From Anaerococcus obesiensis ph10 (lineage in GTDB: Bacteria; Bacillota; Clostridia; Tissierellales; Peptoniphilaceae), in assembly GCF_000311745.1 (NCBI RefSeq), contig NZ_HE978533.1, forward strand, positions 92,087 through 156,086: a stretch of 64,000 nucleotides of DNA, read 5' to 3'. Under the pieces are notes generated by a model, which saw only the letters and a program-made list of their open reading frames with translations, was not told the origin of the DNA and searched no databases. The translations under genes and the position numbers were made by a program. Positions 54,372 through 63,166 of the stretch are shown here, one piece after another. The first letter of the stretch is position 1. The number at the start of each line of letters is the position of its first letter.

Positions 54372-54403
54372 AAGGCTCAAAATGAATTTTCATTTTAAGC
54401 CTT
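54372..54403. terminator. Bidirectional terminator between the lipoprotein gene and clpC
   Basis: AAGGCTCAAAATG and CATTTTAAGCCTT pair with one mismatch around a 6-base loop, with T-rich sequence after it on both strands. Confidence 0.82.
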
Positions 54404-54408
54404 ATTTT

Positions 54409-56823
54409 TTATCCCAAAACCTCTGATTTTTCTTTTATTTTTTCTTTTTTGTTGGCAAAATTTATTTTTCCTTCTTTTACTGTAAGATTTATTACCATAT
54501 CTTTTGATAATTTTCCTTCCAAAATTTCTTCTGCCAATTGGTTGTCAATTTTATTTGTGATGTGACGTTCAAGTGGTCTTGCCCCGTATTCTTTTGAAAA
54601 TCCGCCTTCTGAAAGTAAATCAACTACTCTCTTGTTGTAATTTATTTCTATTCCAAGATTTTTAAGTCTATCTTTTGTTTCTTCAAGTAAAATTTTTGTA
54701 ATTTCCTTGATAGCATCTTTATCAAGTGAATTAAACATTATTATATCGTCAAGTCTGTTTAAAAATTCTGGAGCAAAGGCGTTTTTTATTGCCTTATTTA
54801 TTATTTCCTTATTTGAATCGTCAATTTCTTTTTCCACATCTCCGGTTCCAAATCCAATTTTTGGATTTTGATTTAAAGAAGAAACTCCAACGTTACTTGT
54901 CATAATTATAATTGTATTTTTAAAATCTACAGTTCTTCCTTGACCATCTGTCAAACGTCCATCATCAAGAATTTGTAAAAGCAAATTGAAAATATCTGGA
55001 TGGGCTTTTTCAATTTCGTCAAATAAAATTACAGAATATGGATTTTTTCTTACAGCTTCTGTAAGTTGACCGCCTTCTTCGTAACCAACATATCCTGGAG
55101 GAGATCCAACAAGTCTTGACACAGCAAATTTTTCCATATATTCACTCATGTCCATTCTGATTAGATTATCCATATCTCCAAATAAATTTTTTGCCAAAGA
55201 TTTTGCAAGATATGTTTTACCAACTCCTGTTGGCCCTACAAAAATAAATGAACCTATTGGTTTTTTTGGATCTTTTAAGCCAACTCTTGCTCTTTTTATA
55301 GCGTGAGAAATTTTATCAATCGCCTTATCTTGACCTATAACTTCTTTTTTAAGGTCAATATCAAGATCCATATATTTTTGTTTTTCGTCTTCTGTTAATT
55401 TTGTTATTGGAACTTTTGACCAAGATGAAACAATTTTTGCAACTTCATCAAAAGAAATTTTTAAATCTGTTTTGTTTTCTTCTTTTTCTTTTTCAAGTTT
55501 TTCGCGAGTTTCATTTATTTGATCTCTTAGGCTTGCGGCTTTTTCAAAATTTTGCTCATTTATAGCCATATTTTTTTCTTCAATGAGCTTATCTAAAATT
55601 TCTTTATTTGAAACTTGATTTTTATTTTCCTTATAATTTTTAATTCTTTCTTTTGAACAAGCCTCATCAATTACGTCAATCGCCTTGTCTGGCAAAAATC
55701 TATCTTGGATATATCTTTGTGATAAATCTACAGCAGCTTTTATGGCTTCATCTGTAATTTCTACCTTGTGATGGTCTTCGTATTTATCTTTCAATCCTTC
55801 AATTATTTTTATTGTGTCATCTTTATTTGGCTCTTCGACATGAACTGGTTGCATTCTTCTAGTTAAAGCTTGGTCTTTTTCTACATGCTTTCTATATTCA
55901 TCAATTGTTGTCGCACCAATTATTTGAATATCGCCTTTGGCAAGAATTGGTTTTAAAATATTTGCTGCATCCATAGAGCCTTCGCTTGCTCCAGCTCCCA
56001 AAACCATGTGAAATTCGTCAATAAATAAAACTACATCTTCTCTTTGTTCAAGTTCTCCAAATAATTTTTTAAGTCTATCTTCAAAATCTCCACGATATTT
56101 TGTTCCAGCAATCATGCTTGCAAGATCAAGAGATACAATTGTTTTTTCTTTCATAACAAAAGGAACTTTTCCATCAACAATTCTTTGAGCAAGTCCTTCG
56201 ATTATTGCTGTTTTTCCAACTCCTGGATCTCCAATCAAAATCGGATTGTTTTTTGTTCTTCTTAAAAGAATTTGAATAACTCTTTCAACTTCATCTTCCC
56301 TTCCAATAACTGGATCAATTTTTCCAGCCTCTGCCATTTCATTTAAATTTTTGGCGAATTTTTTTAAATTTTCGCTCAAATTATTAGATGTATTAGAAGA
56401 TTTTTCTTCCTTTTGCAAACGAATCAAATTGTCTCTGATAATTTTTTTATCAAGACCTGACAACATAAACATTAAATTTGTAAATGAATCATCGTCATTT
56501 AAAATTGCAAGAAGAACATCTTCCTCGCTTGCAGAAACTTTTTTTCTTTTTTGGGCAAAAAGTCTTGCCCTATCAAAAATTTGTCTTACTTTATTAGAAT
56601 ATTCCTTTGCAGGCCTTACCGCAGAGCCTTTGCCAATATTATTTATTACAATTGACCTTAAAAGTTCGTAATTTGCACCAGCTTCTTCCAAAGCCTTTGT
56701 CGCAAGAGAACCTGTTTTCATAAGAGCCAAAAGCAAATGTTCAACTCCTATATAATCGTGGCTAAGAGAATAGGATTCCCTTCGAGCCTGACCTGTTAGC
56801 CTATTTAATTTGTTATTTTCCAT
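54409..56823 (-). CDS. clpC: ATP-dependent Clp protease ATPase subunit ClpC
   Basis: An 804-residue AAA+ unfoldase. The double Clp-N domain (residues 1-140), first ATPase with Walker A GDPGVGKT near 199, a UVR/coiled-coil region near 415-450 and second ATPase with GPTGVGKT near 530 are in the usual order. It feeds proteins to ClpP. It is the last gene of the ctsR operon and overlaps the mcsB stop by one base. Confidence 0.96.
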   Translation of the reverse strand: MENNKLNRLTGQARRESYSLSHDYIGVEHLLLALMKTGSLATKALEEAGANYELLRSIVINNIGKGSAVRPAKEYSNKVRQIFDRARLFAQKRKKVSASEEDVLLAILNDDDSFTNLMFMLSGLDKKIIRDNLIRLQKEEKSSNTSNNLSENLKKFAKNLNEMAEAGKIDPVIGREDEVERVIQILLRRTKNNPILIGDPGVGKTAIIEGLAQRIVDGKVPFVMKEKTIVSLDLASMIAGTKYRGDFEDRLKKLFGELEQREDVVLFIDEFHMVLGAGASEGSMDAANILKPILAKGDIQIIGATTIDEYRKHVEKDQALTRRMQPVHVEEPNKDDTIKIIEGLKDKYEDHHKVEITDEAIKAAVDLSQRYIQDRFLPDKAIDVIDEACSKERIKNYKENKNQVSNKEILDKLIEEKNMAINEQNFEKAASLRDQINETREKLEKEKEENKTDLKISFDEVAKIVSSWSKVPITKLTEDEKQKYMDLDIDLKKEVIGQDKAIDKISHAIKRARVGLKDPKKPIGSFIFVGPTGVGKTYLAKSLAKNLFGDMDNLIRMDMSEYMEKFAVSRLVGSPPGYVGYEEGGQLTEAVRKNPYSVILFDEIEKAHPDIFNLLLQILDDGRLTDGQGRTVDFKNTIIIMTSNVGVSSLNQNPKIGFGTGDVEKEIDDSNKEIINKAIKNAFAPEFLNRLDDIIMFNSLDKDAIKEITKILLEETKDRLKNLGIEINYNKRVVDLLSEGGFSKEYGARPLERHITNKIDNQLAEEILEGKLSKDMVINLTVKEGKINFANKKEKIKEKSEVLG

Positions 56824-57791
56824 TATCTAGCCTCCATGTACGAATTTAAAAATTCATTTCTTTCATTGTCACGGTTGCCCTTGTACTTATCCTTTGTAAT
56901 ATTGAAAATCAAATACTCAATTTCTTGATTTGATAATTTTGTTTTAAAACCCAAAATATTATATTTTTTTAAATCATAAAGACAATTTATCATACTGGTT
57001 AGGGTCTTTAAATTCTTACTTTCTAAATTATCTTCCAAAATTTTTATAGAATCTTTTATATCTTCATCATTTAATCCATTTAAAGATTGGAAATCTCTCC
57101 TAAATCTTCTCTCATTTCTAACGACTGTATCTAAAATATTTTCAAAATTTTCCAAATATTCGTCCATTTTCTCCCTATAATTTCCGAAATTTTTCAAAAT
57201 ATAAATATCATCGTCATAGGATTTAAAATATTCTGGAACAAATCTTGTAAGATAAATTCCATCATGAGCAAGACTTGATTTTAAAGTTAGATATGCTTGG
57301 GTATTATCCAAAAGTCCAAACAAAAATAATTTAAACCTTATTTCAATTCCATTTCCACAATCTCTACCAAAACTTGTCAAATATCCATATTGAGGAGAAA
57401 AAGAAAAATCAAATTTTTTATCCAAATCTTCTTCAATTTCCATCGCCCTTTCATAAGCAAGTTTAATTTCTTCTCCAAAATTTGAAATATTTATAGAAAT
57501 ATGATCCTTATCATTTATAACAAGAATATAATCATCCTCAAAAACAAAACCAATCACAGCTTCTTTATTTTTTGAATCTTCTGTAATTATTCCTGCATTA
57601 ATAAGTTTATTTAAAGTATTTTCATCTATCTCATCTAAAAGTATCAATTCATCCCCATAAATCCCCCTAAATTTTTCAATAATTTCTAGAGAATCTTTTT
57701 CCGAAAGACTTATGGGAAAATTATATCCTTCAATATTTCTTTTCAAAGATAAGTTGTTTTCAAGTATTATGTCCTTATAATAATCTATCAA
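56823..57791 (-). CDS. mcsB: Divergent McsB, probable pseudokinase
   Basis: By position (between mcsA and clpC) and by segments such as INDKDHISI near 93 and FSPQYGYLTSFGRDCGNG near 131, this 322-residue protein is McsB, the kinase that marks proteins with phosphoarginine for ClpCP. But the motifs known for active McsB are altered: SSRIRLARN near the start has become ENNLSLKRN, TSCPTNVGTG has become TSFGRDCGNG (no Cys-Pro-Thr), and the EGS-containing loop is missing. It is also about 40 residues short. It probably binds partners without phosphorylating arginine. Confidence 0.8.
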   Translation of the reverse strand: MIDYYKDIILENNLSLKRNIEGYNFPISLSEKDSLEIIEKFRGIYGDELILLDEIDENTLNKLINAGIITEDSKNKEAVIGFVFEDDYILVINDKDHISINISNFGEEIKLAYERAMEIEEDLDKKFDFSFSPQYGYLTSFGRDCGNGIEIRFKLFLFGLLDNTQAYLTLKSSLAHDGIYLTRFVPEYFKSYDDDIYILKNFGNYREKMDEYLENFENILDTVVRNERRFRRDFQSLNGLNDEDIKDSIKILEDNLESKNLKTLTSMINCLYDLKKYNILGFKTKLSNQEIEYLIFNITKDKYKGNRDNERNEFLNSYMEAR

Positions 57792-58369
57792 TTTCTCACC
57801 TTCATATTTAATTCATCTATTTTTTCTTTAAGATCTTGAGCCTTCTCAAAATCTTCAATCTCAACTGATTTTTGCAACTGTTCTTGCAAATTTTTAATTT
57901 TTATTGCCACTTCTCTGAAATCTCTGTGTTTTTTTGGAAATTTTCCGTCATATTTTTTCAAATTATTTACAGCCTTCAAAATTTCTACCGTAAGTTTTTT
58001 GTCGATTTCATAGCAATGAGGACATCCAAAAACTCCACTTTTTATATTTGTCAAAGAATTTCCACACTTTGGACAAGTTTCTTCTTTTAATGATGAAAAA
58101 TAATCATAGGAAAAATTATTTTTGGAAATTTTATAATCATAATAAGAATCTATAATTTGATCCAGGCTTGGAACAAATTTATCTACCAAGCTTTTCCAAT
58201 CAAAATTATTTATATCAATATCTTTTTCATTTCCATCAAAAAGAAAATTTCCTTCGCCTTTGGATAATTTTTCCATACAATCATTGCACAAGTGGAAATC
58301 ATGTTCTATGCCATTTATAATTGCTTTTACAGTTACATTTGCTTCGTTGTCGCATCTGTCACACTTCAT
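57788..58369 (-). CDS. mcsA: McsA, zinc-finger activator
   Basis: A 193-residue protein with four CxxC pairs (CDRC and CNDC in residues 3-31; CPKC and CPHC near 97-119) and a C-terminal UVR motif (DFEKAQDLKEKIDELN near 173). McsA activates McsB and modulates CtsR. It overlaps mcsB by 4 bases and follows ctsR after 2. Confidence 0.92.
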   Translation of the reverse strand: MKCDRCDNEANVTVKAIINGIEHDFHLCNDCMEKLSKGEGNFLFDGNEKDIDINNFDWKSLVDKFVPSLDQIIDSYYDYKISKNNFSYDYFSSLKEETCPKCGNSLTNIKSGVFGCPHCYEIDKKLTVEILKAVNNLKKYDGKFPKKHRDFREVAIKIKNLQEQLQKSVEIEDFEKAQDLKEKIDELNMKVRN

Positions 58370-58371
58370 AA

Positions 58372-58836
58372 TTAACTCCTTATTAGAAAGCTCAGTAAAA
58401 TATTTTTTACTATATCATGCCTTACTAAATTTCTCTTATTTTTTTCTACATTCATAAGGGACTTGTCAAGGATAGCATAGACTGCAATTCCCAATTCATT
58501 TTCGTTCATATATCCCTTGTTAAAAAGTTCTGTAAAAAAACTTTTTGCCCTTTCCTCAGTTAATTCTTTATCTAAATTTTTAATAATATATTTTATATAA
58601 TCATCTTCATCTTCAACTATAGTAATAATTCTTATAAAGCCGTTGCCGCCTCTTTTGCTTTCAATTAAATATCCATTGTATGGAGTAAATCTTGTAGAAA
58701 GCACATAATTAATTTGACTTGGAGAACACTCAAACCTTGTTGCCAAATCATTTCTTCCAATTTCTACAAAACCATCTTGAGTATCTTCCAAAAGAGCTTT
58801 CAAGAATTTTTCTATATCAGACGTTAGTCCTGCCAT
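58372..58836 (-). CDS. ctsR: CtsR transcriptional repressor
   Basis: A 154-residue repressor of class III heat-shock genes. The winged helix includes FVEIGRNDLATRFECSPSQINYVLSTRF (in part), and RGGNGFIRI near 58 is the glycine-rich wing whose basic residues contact DNA and sense heat. A matching CtsR box lies just upstream at 58854-58870, so the operon is autoregulated. Confidence 0.95.
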   Translation of the reverse strand: MAGLTSDIEKFLKALLEDTQDGFVEIGRNDLATRFECSPSQINYVLSTRFTPYNGYLIESKRGGNGFIRIITIVEDEDDYIKYIIKNLDKELTEERAKSFFTELFNKGYMNENELGIAVYAILDKSLMNVEKNKRNLVRHDIVKNILLSFLIRS

Positions 58837-58853
58837 AGATTTACCTCGATTTC

Positions 58854-58870
58854 TTTGACTTTCTCTGACC
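58854..58870 (-). promoter_or_regulatory. CtsR operator
   Basis: On the minus strand GGTCAGA-GAA-AGTCAAA matches the known heptad repeat (A/G)GTCAAA-NAN-(A/G)GTCAAA with one mismatch. It sits 18 bases before the ctsR start. Confidence 0.88.
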
Positions 58871-58886
58871 TTTCAAATAATAAATA

Positions 58887-58939
58887 AAGATTCAATTCGA
58901 ATCTTATTTTTATTGTACACTAAAATAGTATAGATTCAA
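58887..58939 (-). promoter_or_regulatory. Putative ctsR promoter with 19-base palindrome
   Basis: On the minus strand TTGAAT (58934-58939) and TACAAT (58912-58917) are 16 bases apart. Just downstream, AAGATTC and GAATCTT (58887-58905) form an inverted repeat with a 5-base spacer, a possible second regulator site. Confidence 0.5.
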
Positions 58940-58989
58940 GAATGTTGATATGCAATAAAAATATAAAAAAACAAGGCCAAAAAATTAGC

Positions 58990-59164
58990 CTCATAGTGTA
59001 GTCAAAGTATAAATGTAGATACTGTTTTATTTTAAAATAAAAATTAAGCTACGTACCATCTCGACTAGGTGAGTTAAGCGAACGCACGGAGAGATCTCAT
59101 GAGATTTCTCGACTCACTACGTTCGCTCGAAATGGGCAAATTTTTAGTTTGTCAAAAGGCTGAG
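58990..59164. repeat. Palindromic dispersed element, copy 2 (175 bp)
   Basis: This shares ends (CTCATAGTGTAGTCAAA, TTTGTCAAAAGGCTGAG) and almost the entire palindromic core with the copy at 30713-30886, in the same orientation. It is again flanked on both sides by terminator-like hairpins: AGGCCAAAAAATTAGCCT on the left and AGGCTAAAAATTAGCTT on the right. It lies downstream of the zinc peptidase gene and carries no gene. Confidence 0.85.
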
Positions 59165-59185
59165 GCTAAAAATTAGCTTTATTTT

Positions 59186-59872
59186 TTAATCATCTCGCCT
59201 ATTGCCAAACAAAATCCAAAGTCTTAAAAATTGTAAGGCAGTAGAAATTGTAGCTGCCACATAAGTTAAAGCTGCAGCTTTTAGCATATCTTTTGCATAA
59301 TCATTTTCAACACCAACAAGCATGCCCGATTCATTTAAAACTTTCAAAGCTCTCCTTGATGCATCAAATTCTACAGGAAGAGTAATAATTTGAAAAATTA
59401 AAACAAAAGAAAATAAAAATATTCCAATGCTAATTAATTTTCCCATAGAAAGAAAGATTCCCAATAAAATCATAGGAAAAGATAATTTTGAGCCAAGATT
59501 TACTGCAGGAATCAAGAAAGATTTTATTTTTAAAGGAATATAGCCTTTTTTGTATTGAATAACGTGTCCACATTCGTGAGCTGCCGCAGCCAAAGATGCA
59601 ATCGAAGTATCATCAATAGAATCTTCCGTCAAAGCAATTTCTTTACTAATAGGATTAAAATAATAAGATAAATCCCCTTTTATTTTTTTGATTGAAATAT
59701 CATTATAAGAATTTGTAGATAAAATATATCTTGCAGCATCAAAACCTGTTATAGATTTTTGAGTTTTTATTTTTTTGTACTTATCAAATTTTCTTTGAAT
59801 ATTAGCTTGAGCAAGACTACTAATAAAAAGTCCAATCAAAACTAAAAAATAAGTTCTGTCAAAATAAAACAT
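59186..59872 (-). CDS. YugP-like membrane zinc metallopeptidase
   Basis: A 228-residue neutral zinc peptidase of the YugP family. An N-terminal helix is followed by HECGHVIQY near 97 (zinc-binding HExxH), a Glu-containing helix VEFDASRRAL near 168 and several membrane helices. Substrates are not known. It has its own promoter at 59896-59923. Confidence 0.92.
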   Translation of the reverse strand: MFYFDRTYFLVLIGLFISSLAQANIQRKFDKYKKIKTQKSITGFDAARYILSTNSYNDISIKKIKGDLSYYFNPISKEIALTEDSIDDTSIASLAAAAHECGHVIQYKKGYIPLKIKSFLIPAVNLGSKLSFPMILLGIFLSMGKLISIGIFLFSFVLIFQIITLPVEFDASRRALKVLNESGMLVGVENDYAKDMLKAAALTYVAATISTALQFLRLWILFGNRRDD

Positions 59873-59895
59873 AATTTTCTCCTTTTATTTTTTTC

Positions 59896-59923
59896 AATAT
59901 ACTACAGGGATTTTTTATTTCAA
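59896..59923 (-). promoter_or_regulatory. Promoter of the zinc peptidase gene
   Basis: On the minus strand TTGAAA (59918-59923) and TATATT (59896-59901) are 16 bases apart, shortly before AAAGGAG and the ATG. Confidence 0.65.
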
Positions 59924-60035
59924 TTGTAAAAAAATAAAACACAAGGAAATTAGAAATTTAAAATATAAAGATAATAAAAAGAGCTATTGATTTAAATATG
60001 CAAAAAATCAAATAAAATCTTTGAAAATATTTCCC

Positions 60036-60152
60036 AAAATAAAAAGACCCCTTTGGGCCTTTTTATAATATAGAAAAGAATAAGTTAGTCCTAGTTTTCT
60101 ATAGGGAAAACTATAAGGAATTAATAATGAAAAACCTAGCTATTTACTAGCT
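60036..60152 (-). ncRNA. Candidate small RNA of about 117 nt
   Basis: A stand-alone transcription unit on the minus strand. It has its own promoter (60159-60187), two hairpins (TTAGCTA with TAGCTAG; TAGTTTTC with GAAAACTA around CCTATA) and a terminator hairpin at 60042-60063 with a T run. No open frame of note. It does not match 6S, SRP or tmRNA sequence features that I know. Since the downstream peptidase gene has a separate promoter, it is more likely a small RNA than a leader, though an attenuator is possible. Confidence 0.5.
60042..60063 (-). terminator. Terminator of the candidate small RNA
   Basis: AAAAGACCC and GGGCCTTTT pair with one G-U type mismatch around CTTT. On the minus strand TCTTTTTATTTT follows. 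Confidence 0.8.
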
Positions 60153-60158
60153 AATATT

Positions 60159-60187
60159 ATTATAGCATGATTTTTTAAAAATGCAAA
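60159..60187 (-). promoter_or_regulatory. Promoter of the candidate small RNA
   Basis: On the minus strand TTTGCA (60182-60187) and TATAAT (60159-60164) are 17 bases apart, with a TGC extended -10 just before TATAAT. Confidence 0.65.
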
Positions 60188-60260
60188 CTTTTTTCACGAA
60201 TTTTTACATCCTTTTGTTTTCAATATTTATAAGATAAATTTTCGTTTTCCTGAAATTATT

Positions 60261-60925
60261 TTATTTGTATTTGTCTACTTCTTTTTGAAGTTTTTCTGCA
60301 TGCTCGCTGTCTCCCAATAAAACTAGGGTATCATCTTTTTTTATTTTCCAATTTGCATCTGGATTTATAACCATTTCTCCATCTCTTTTATAAGCTATTA
60401 CCATCATTTTATATTTTTTTCTAAAATCTACTTCTATCAAATTTTTTCCAATTATTTCTTTGAAAGCTTTTAATTCTAGCATAGAATAATCATCTGAAAA
60501 ATGGAAAAATTGTAGAAGATTTGATCCTGCAATGCTTCTTGCAAGCTTTTCTCCCATATCAATTTCTGGAAAAATTATTTGATCTGCTCCAATTTTTTCA
60601 AAATTCTTGCGTGATTTGTTGATGTTGCTTTGGCTATAATTTTTTCTACATTATGGTCTTTGGCAAATAAAGTTGCAGCCATTGACGCCTCAAGACTTTC
60701 TCCTGTTGCTATTACTGCCACATCAAAATTTCCAATTCCTAATTCTTCTAGCGCTTTGTCATTTGAAATATCGCATTGGACAGCACTTGTTACTTTGTCT
60801 GAAATATTTTGAACTAAATCATAATCTTTGTCCACCGCCATAACTTCTAATCCGTCTTCAAAAAGTTTTGTTGCAACTCTTTCTCCAAATCTTCCGATTC
60901 CTAAAACTATTACACTTTTTATCAT
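60261..60925 (-). pseudogene. ktrA: Potassium uptake regulator KtrA, frameshifted
   Basis: KtrA is the cytoplasmic ring that gates KtrB. The first frame (116 codons from 60925) has the RCK-N domain with VLGIGRFGERVATKLF and the conserved VDKD. It stops at 60575 after ILKKLEQIK. One A added to the A6 run at 60595-60600 gives ILKKIGADQIIFPEIDMGEK and joins it to the second frame (RCK-C domain, ending at 60261). Together they make about 221 residues, the normal length. One-base loss or sequencing error. Confidence 0.88.
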
Positions 60926-60934
60926 TTTTTTCTC

Positions 60935-62302
60935 CTAACCTATACTAATATTTGCTTCTGGATATCTTATATATTTTGTTTTTGATTTAAGTCCAATTGA
61001 ATAAGCCATAGTCATTGGACCAATTCTTCCTAGATACATACTTATTGTTATCAAAATTTTTCCAAGTGTTGACAAGTCCCCTGTGATTCCTCTACTTGCT
61101 CCAACTGTTGCAAAGGCTGATGAAACTTCGTAAGAAATATCAATTACTTTAAAATTTTCGCTCAATGACAAAATAAAAATAACTATAAATATAAGTCCCA
61201 AATAAACCATTATAATTGCAAGTGCCTTTCTAATGATTTTTGGTTCTATATGTTTTTTAAAAATTGTAACTTCATCTTCTTGTTTAAAAATTGAAATTGT
61301 TGATAAAATTAAAACTCCAAAAGTTGTTGTTTTTAATCCACCAGCAGTTGATCCTGGGGAACCACCTATTACCATCAAAATTATCAAAAGCAAAACACTT
61401 GTATCGTGCATTTGATTTAATTTTACAGAATAAAATCCCGCAGTTCTTGCAGAAACTGATTGAAAAGCTGATTGCATTATGGAATTTTTAAATCCTTCCT
61501 TATACAAAACTCCACCAGCTTGGCTTTCGATTAAATAAAAAGCAAGTGTTCCTATAACAATAAGACTTGCACTTATTATCAAAACTAGTTTGGCGTGAGT
61601 TGATAATTTTTCGAAAGATTTTTTCCTAAAAATTTCTGCTGTAACCATAAAACCAAGTCCGCCGATTACAACCAAACTCATAAGAGTTATATTTATTAAA
61701 TTATCATTTCTGTATGGATAAATTGAATCTCCCAAAAGATCAAAGCCTGCATTACAAAAAGCAGAAACCGAATGGAAAATAGAATACCACAAGCCCTTTG
61801 CCATTCCAAAAATCGGCACAAAGCGAAGGGATAATAAAATTGCTCCCAAAATTTCTACTAAAAAAGTAAAAACCAAAACATATCTAAATAATTTCATAAT
61901 GCCTTGGAGGGTGTCAATATTTAATTGTTCTTTTAAAATTTGTCTTGACTTTAATCCTATTTTTTTTCTTAAAAGTAAGGGAAAAAGTGTAGCCAAAGTC
62001 ATTACACCAAGTCCTCCTATTTGAATGAAAATCAAAATCAAAATATGACCGTAGGTATTCCAATGTTCAGCCGTATTTACAGTTGTAAGTCCTGTAACGC
62101 AAGATGCAGATGAGGCAACAAAAATTGAATCAACTAAATTTGTAGCCTTGCCACTTCTTGTAAAAATCGGCAAAGATAAAATACATCCTCCAATAATAAT
62201 CAAAATTGCAAAACCCAAAGTCAAATACAAGGGTGGATTTGATGTAATTTTATCTGATAATTTTTCCAAAAAATTTTGTTTATTTTTACTAATATTTCTC
62301 AT
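60935..62302 (-). CDS. ktrB: Potassium uptake transporter KtrB (TrkH family)
   Basis: A 455-residue membrane channel of the Trk/Ktr family with four repeated pore modules. Filter-type segments are ASSASCVTGLTTV near 63, SAFCNAGFDLLGD near 181, SARTAGFYSV near 286 and SSAFATVGASRGITGDLS near 400. It takes up potassium with KtrA, whose gene starts 9 bases after this one. No c-di-AMP riboswitch is recognisable upstream. Confidence 0.95.
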   Translation of the reverse strand: MRNISKNKQNFLEKLSDKITSNPPLYLTLGFAILIIIGGCILSLPIFTRSGKATNLVDSIFVASSASCVTGLTTVNTAEHWNTYGHILILIFIQIGGLGVMTLATLFPLLLRKKIGLKSRQILKEQLNIDTLQGIMKLFRYVLVFTFLVEILGAILLSLRFVPIFGMAKGLWYSIFHSVSAFCNAGFDLLGDSIYPYRNDNLINITLMSLVVIGGLGFMVTAEIFRKKSFEKLSTHAKLVLIISASLIVIGTLAFYLIESQAGGVLYKEGFKNSIMQSAFQSVSARTAGFYSVKLNQMHDTSVLLLIILMVIGGSPGSTAGGLKTTTFGVLILSTISIFKQEDEVTIFKKHIEPKIIRKALAIIMVYLGLIFIVIFILSLSENFKVIDISYEVSSAFATVGASRGITGDLSTLGKILITISMYLGRIGPMTMAYSIGLKSKTKYIRYPEANISIG

Positions 62303-62479
62303 TTTCTTTCCTTAAATAAAACCAATAAATTTAAAGCCTATTTTAAAGCTTATCTCATCTAATTTTATACCCTAGATTATAAATGTCAACACAAAGACAA
62401 AAGACTTTACAAATAATTTATTTTTTTGTTTTATATTATTTTTGAGGGTATAAATTAAAAAAGCAGATTGGAGTTTTTT

Positions 62480-62980
62480 ATGAAAAAATATTATTTTAAG
62501 GAAAAATTTTTTAAAATTACAGATAAGTATCCGATTTTAGATGAAAACGGAAAGGAAGTTTTCTTTTTTGACCAAGATTTTAAATTCGTAGGTTATGAGG
62601 CGAAATTAAAAGATATGGATGGAAATATTTTATTTAATATTTCCAAAAAAATTCTTTCTTTTCTCCAAACTTATTATGTTGATTTTTGTGATGGAAGTCG
62701 TATGGAAATAAATCAAAAATTATCTTTTTTAAAAAGGAAAGTCGATGCTTTTTATGATGGAAAAGAATTAAATTTAAAAGGCTCTTTTATGGACCATGAT
62801 TTTGAAGTTTATTACCAAAATAATTTGATTGCTGATATGAACAAGAAATTTTTTGCTTTTAGCGACCAATATGAGCTTACGGTTTATGACGAAAATTTTA
62901 CTTTAGTTTTGATTGCCCTTTGTCTTTGCATAAATGAAATGAAAAATAGAGATGATGCTGCAGCTAACGCTTCAAATTAA
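62480..62980 (+). CDS. LURP-one-related (YxjI-like) protein
   Basis: A 166-residue protein of the LURP-one/DUF567 fold. MKKYYFKEKFFKITDKYPILDENG is the typical start (given in part), followed by repeated beta strands with FNISKKILSFLQTYYVD and GSFMDHDFEVY. A tubby-like membrane-associated role is proposed for the family but unproven. The ATG at 62480 follows GGAG at six bases; a TTG four codons upstream is rejected. Confidence 0.85.
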   Translation: MKKYYFKEKFFKITDKYPILDENGKEVFFFDQDFKFVGYEAKLKDMDGNILFNISKKILSFLQTYYVDFCDGSRMEINQKLSFLKRKVDAFYDGKELNLKGSFMDHDFEVYYQNNLIADMNKKFFAFSDQYELTVYDENFTLVLIALCLCINEMKNRDDAAANASN

Positions 62981-62982
62981 AA

Positions 62983-63010
62983 TTGATTTTTAAAATATTT
63001 AACATATAAT
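62983..63010 (+). promoter_or_regulatory. Promoter of the riboswitch-ATPase unit
   Basis: TTGATT (62983-62988) and TATAAT (63005-63010) are 16 bases apart, directly before the riboswitch. Confidence 0.65.
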
Positions 63011-63019
63011 TATATCAAC

Positions 63020-63120
63020 AAGAGGGAGTAGCTTAATTATTCAATCGTCATTACGGTTTAACCCGGTTGAATAAACCACTTGGTAGCAAGACTTTTGGCG
63101 ATGTGCCAGAAGTCTTTTCT
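63020..63120 (+). ncRNA. yybP-ykoY (manganese) riboswitch
   Basis: The sequence opens with AGAGGGAGTAGC, contains CGTCATTACGG, ACCACTTGGTAGCAAGACTTTTGGCGATG, and closes with CCAGAAGTCTTTT, given here in part. The GGGAGTAGC start and the GGCGATG loop are hallmarks of the yybP-ykoY family, which senses Mn2+ and typically precedes P-type ATPases and exporters. It lies 47 bases before the ATPase start and probably induces it when manganese is high. Confidence 0.85.
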
Positions 63121-63166
63121 TTTTGTAAAGAAAAAAATTAAAATAAAAAAATTTAAGGAGGTAGGA

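Noticed and set aside
60036-60152. 6S RNA or SRP RNA
   Set aside because: It lacks the long open-promoter-like bubble of 6S and the conserved GGAA tetraloop domain of SRP RNA.
62303-62467. A c-di-AMP (ydaO-type) riboswitch before ktrB
   Set aside because: The gap is too short and lacks the conserved sequence blocks.
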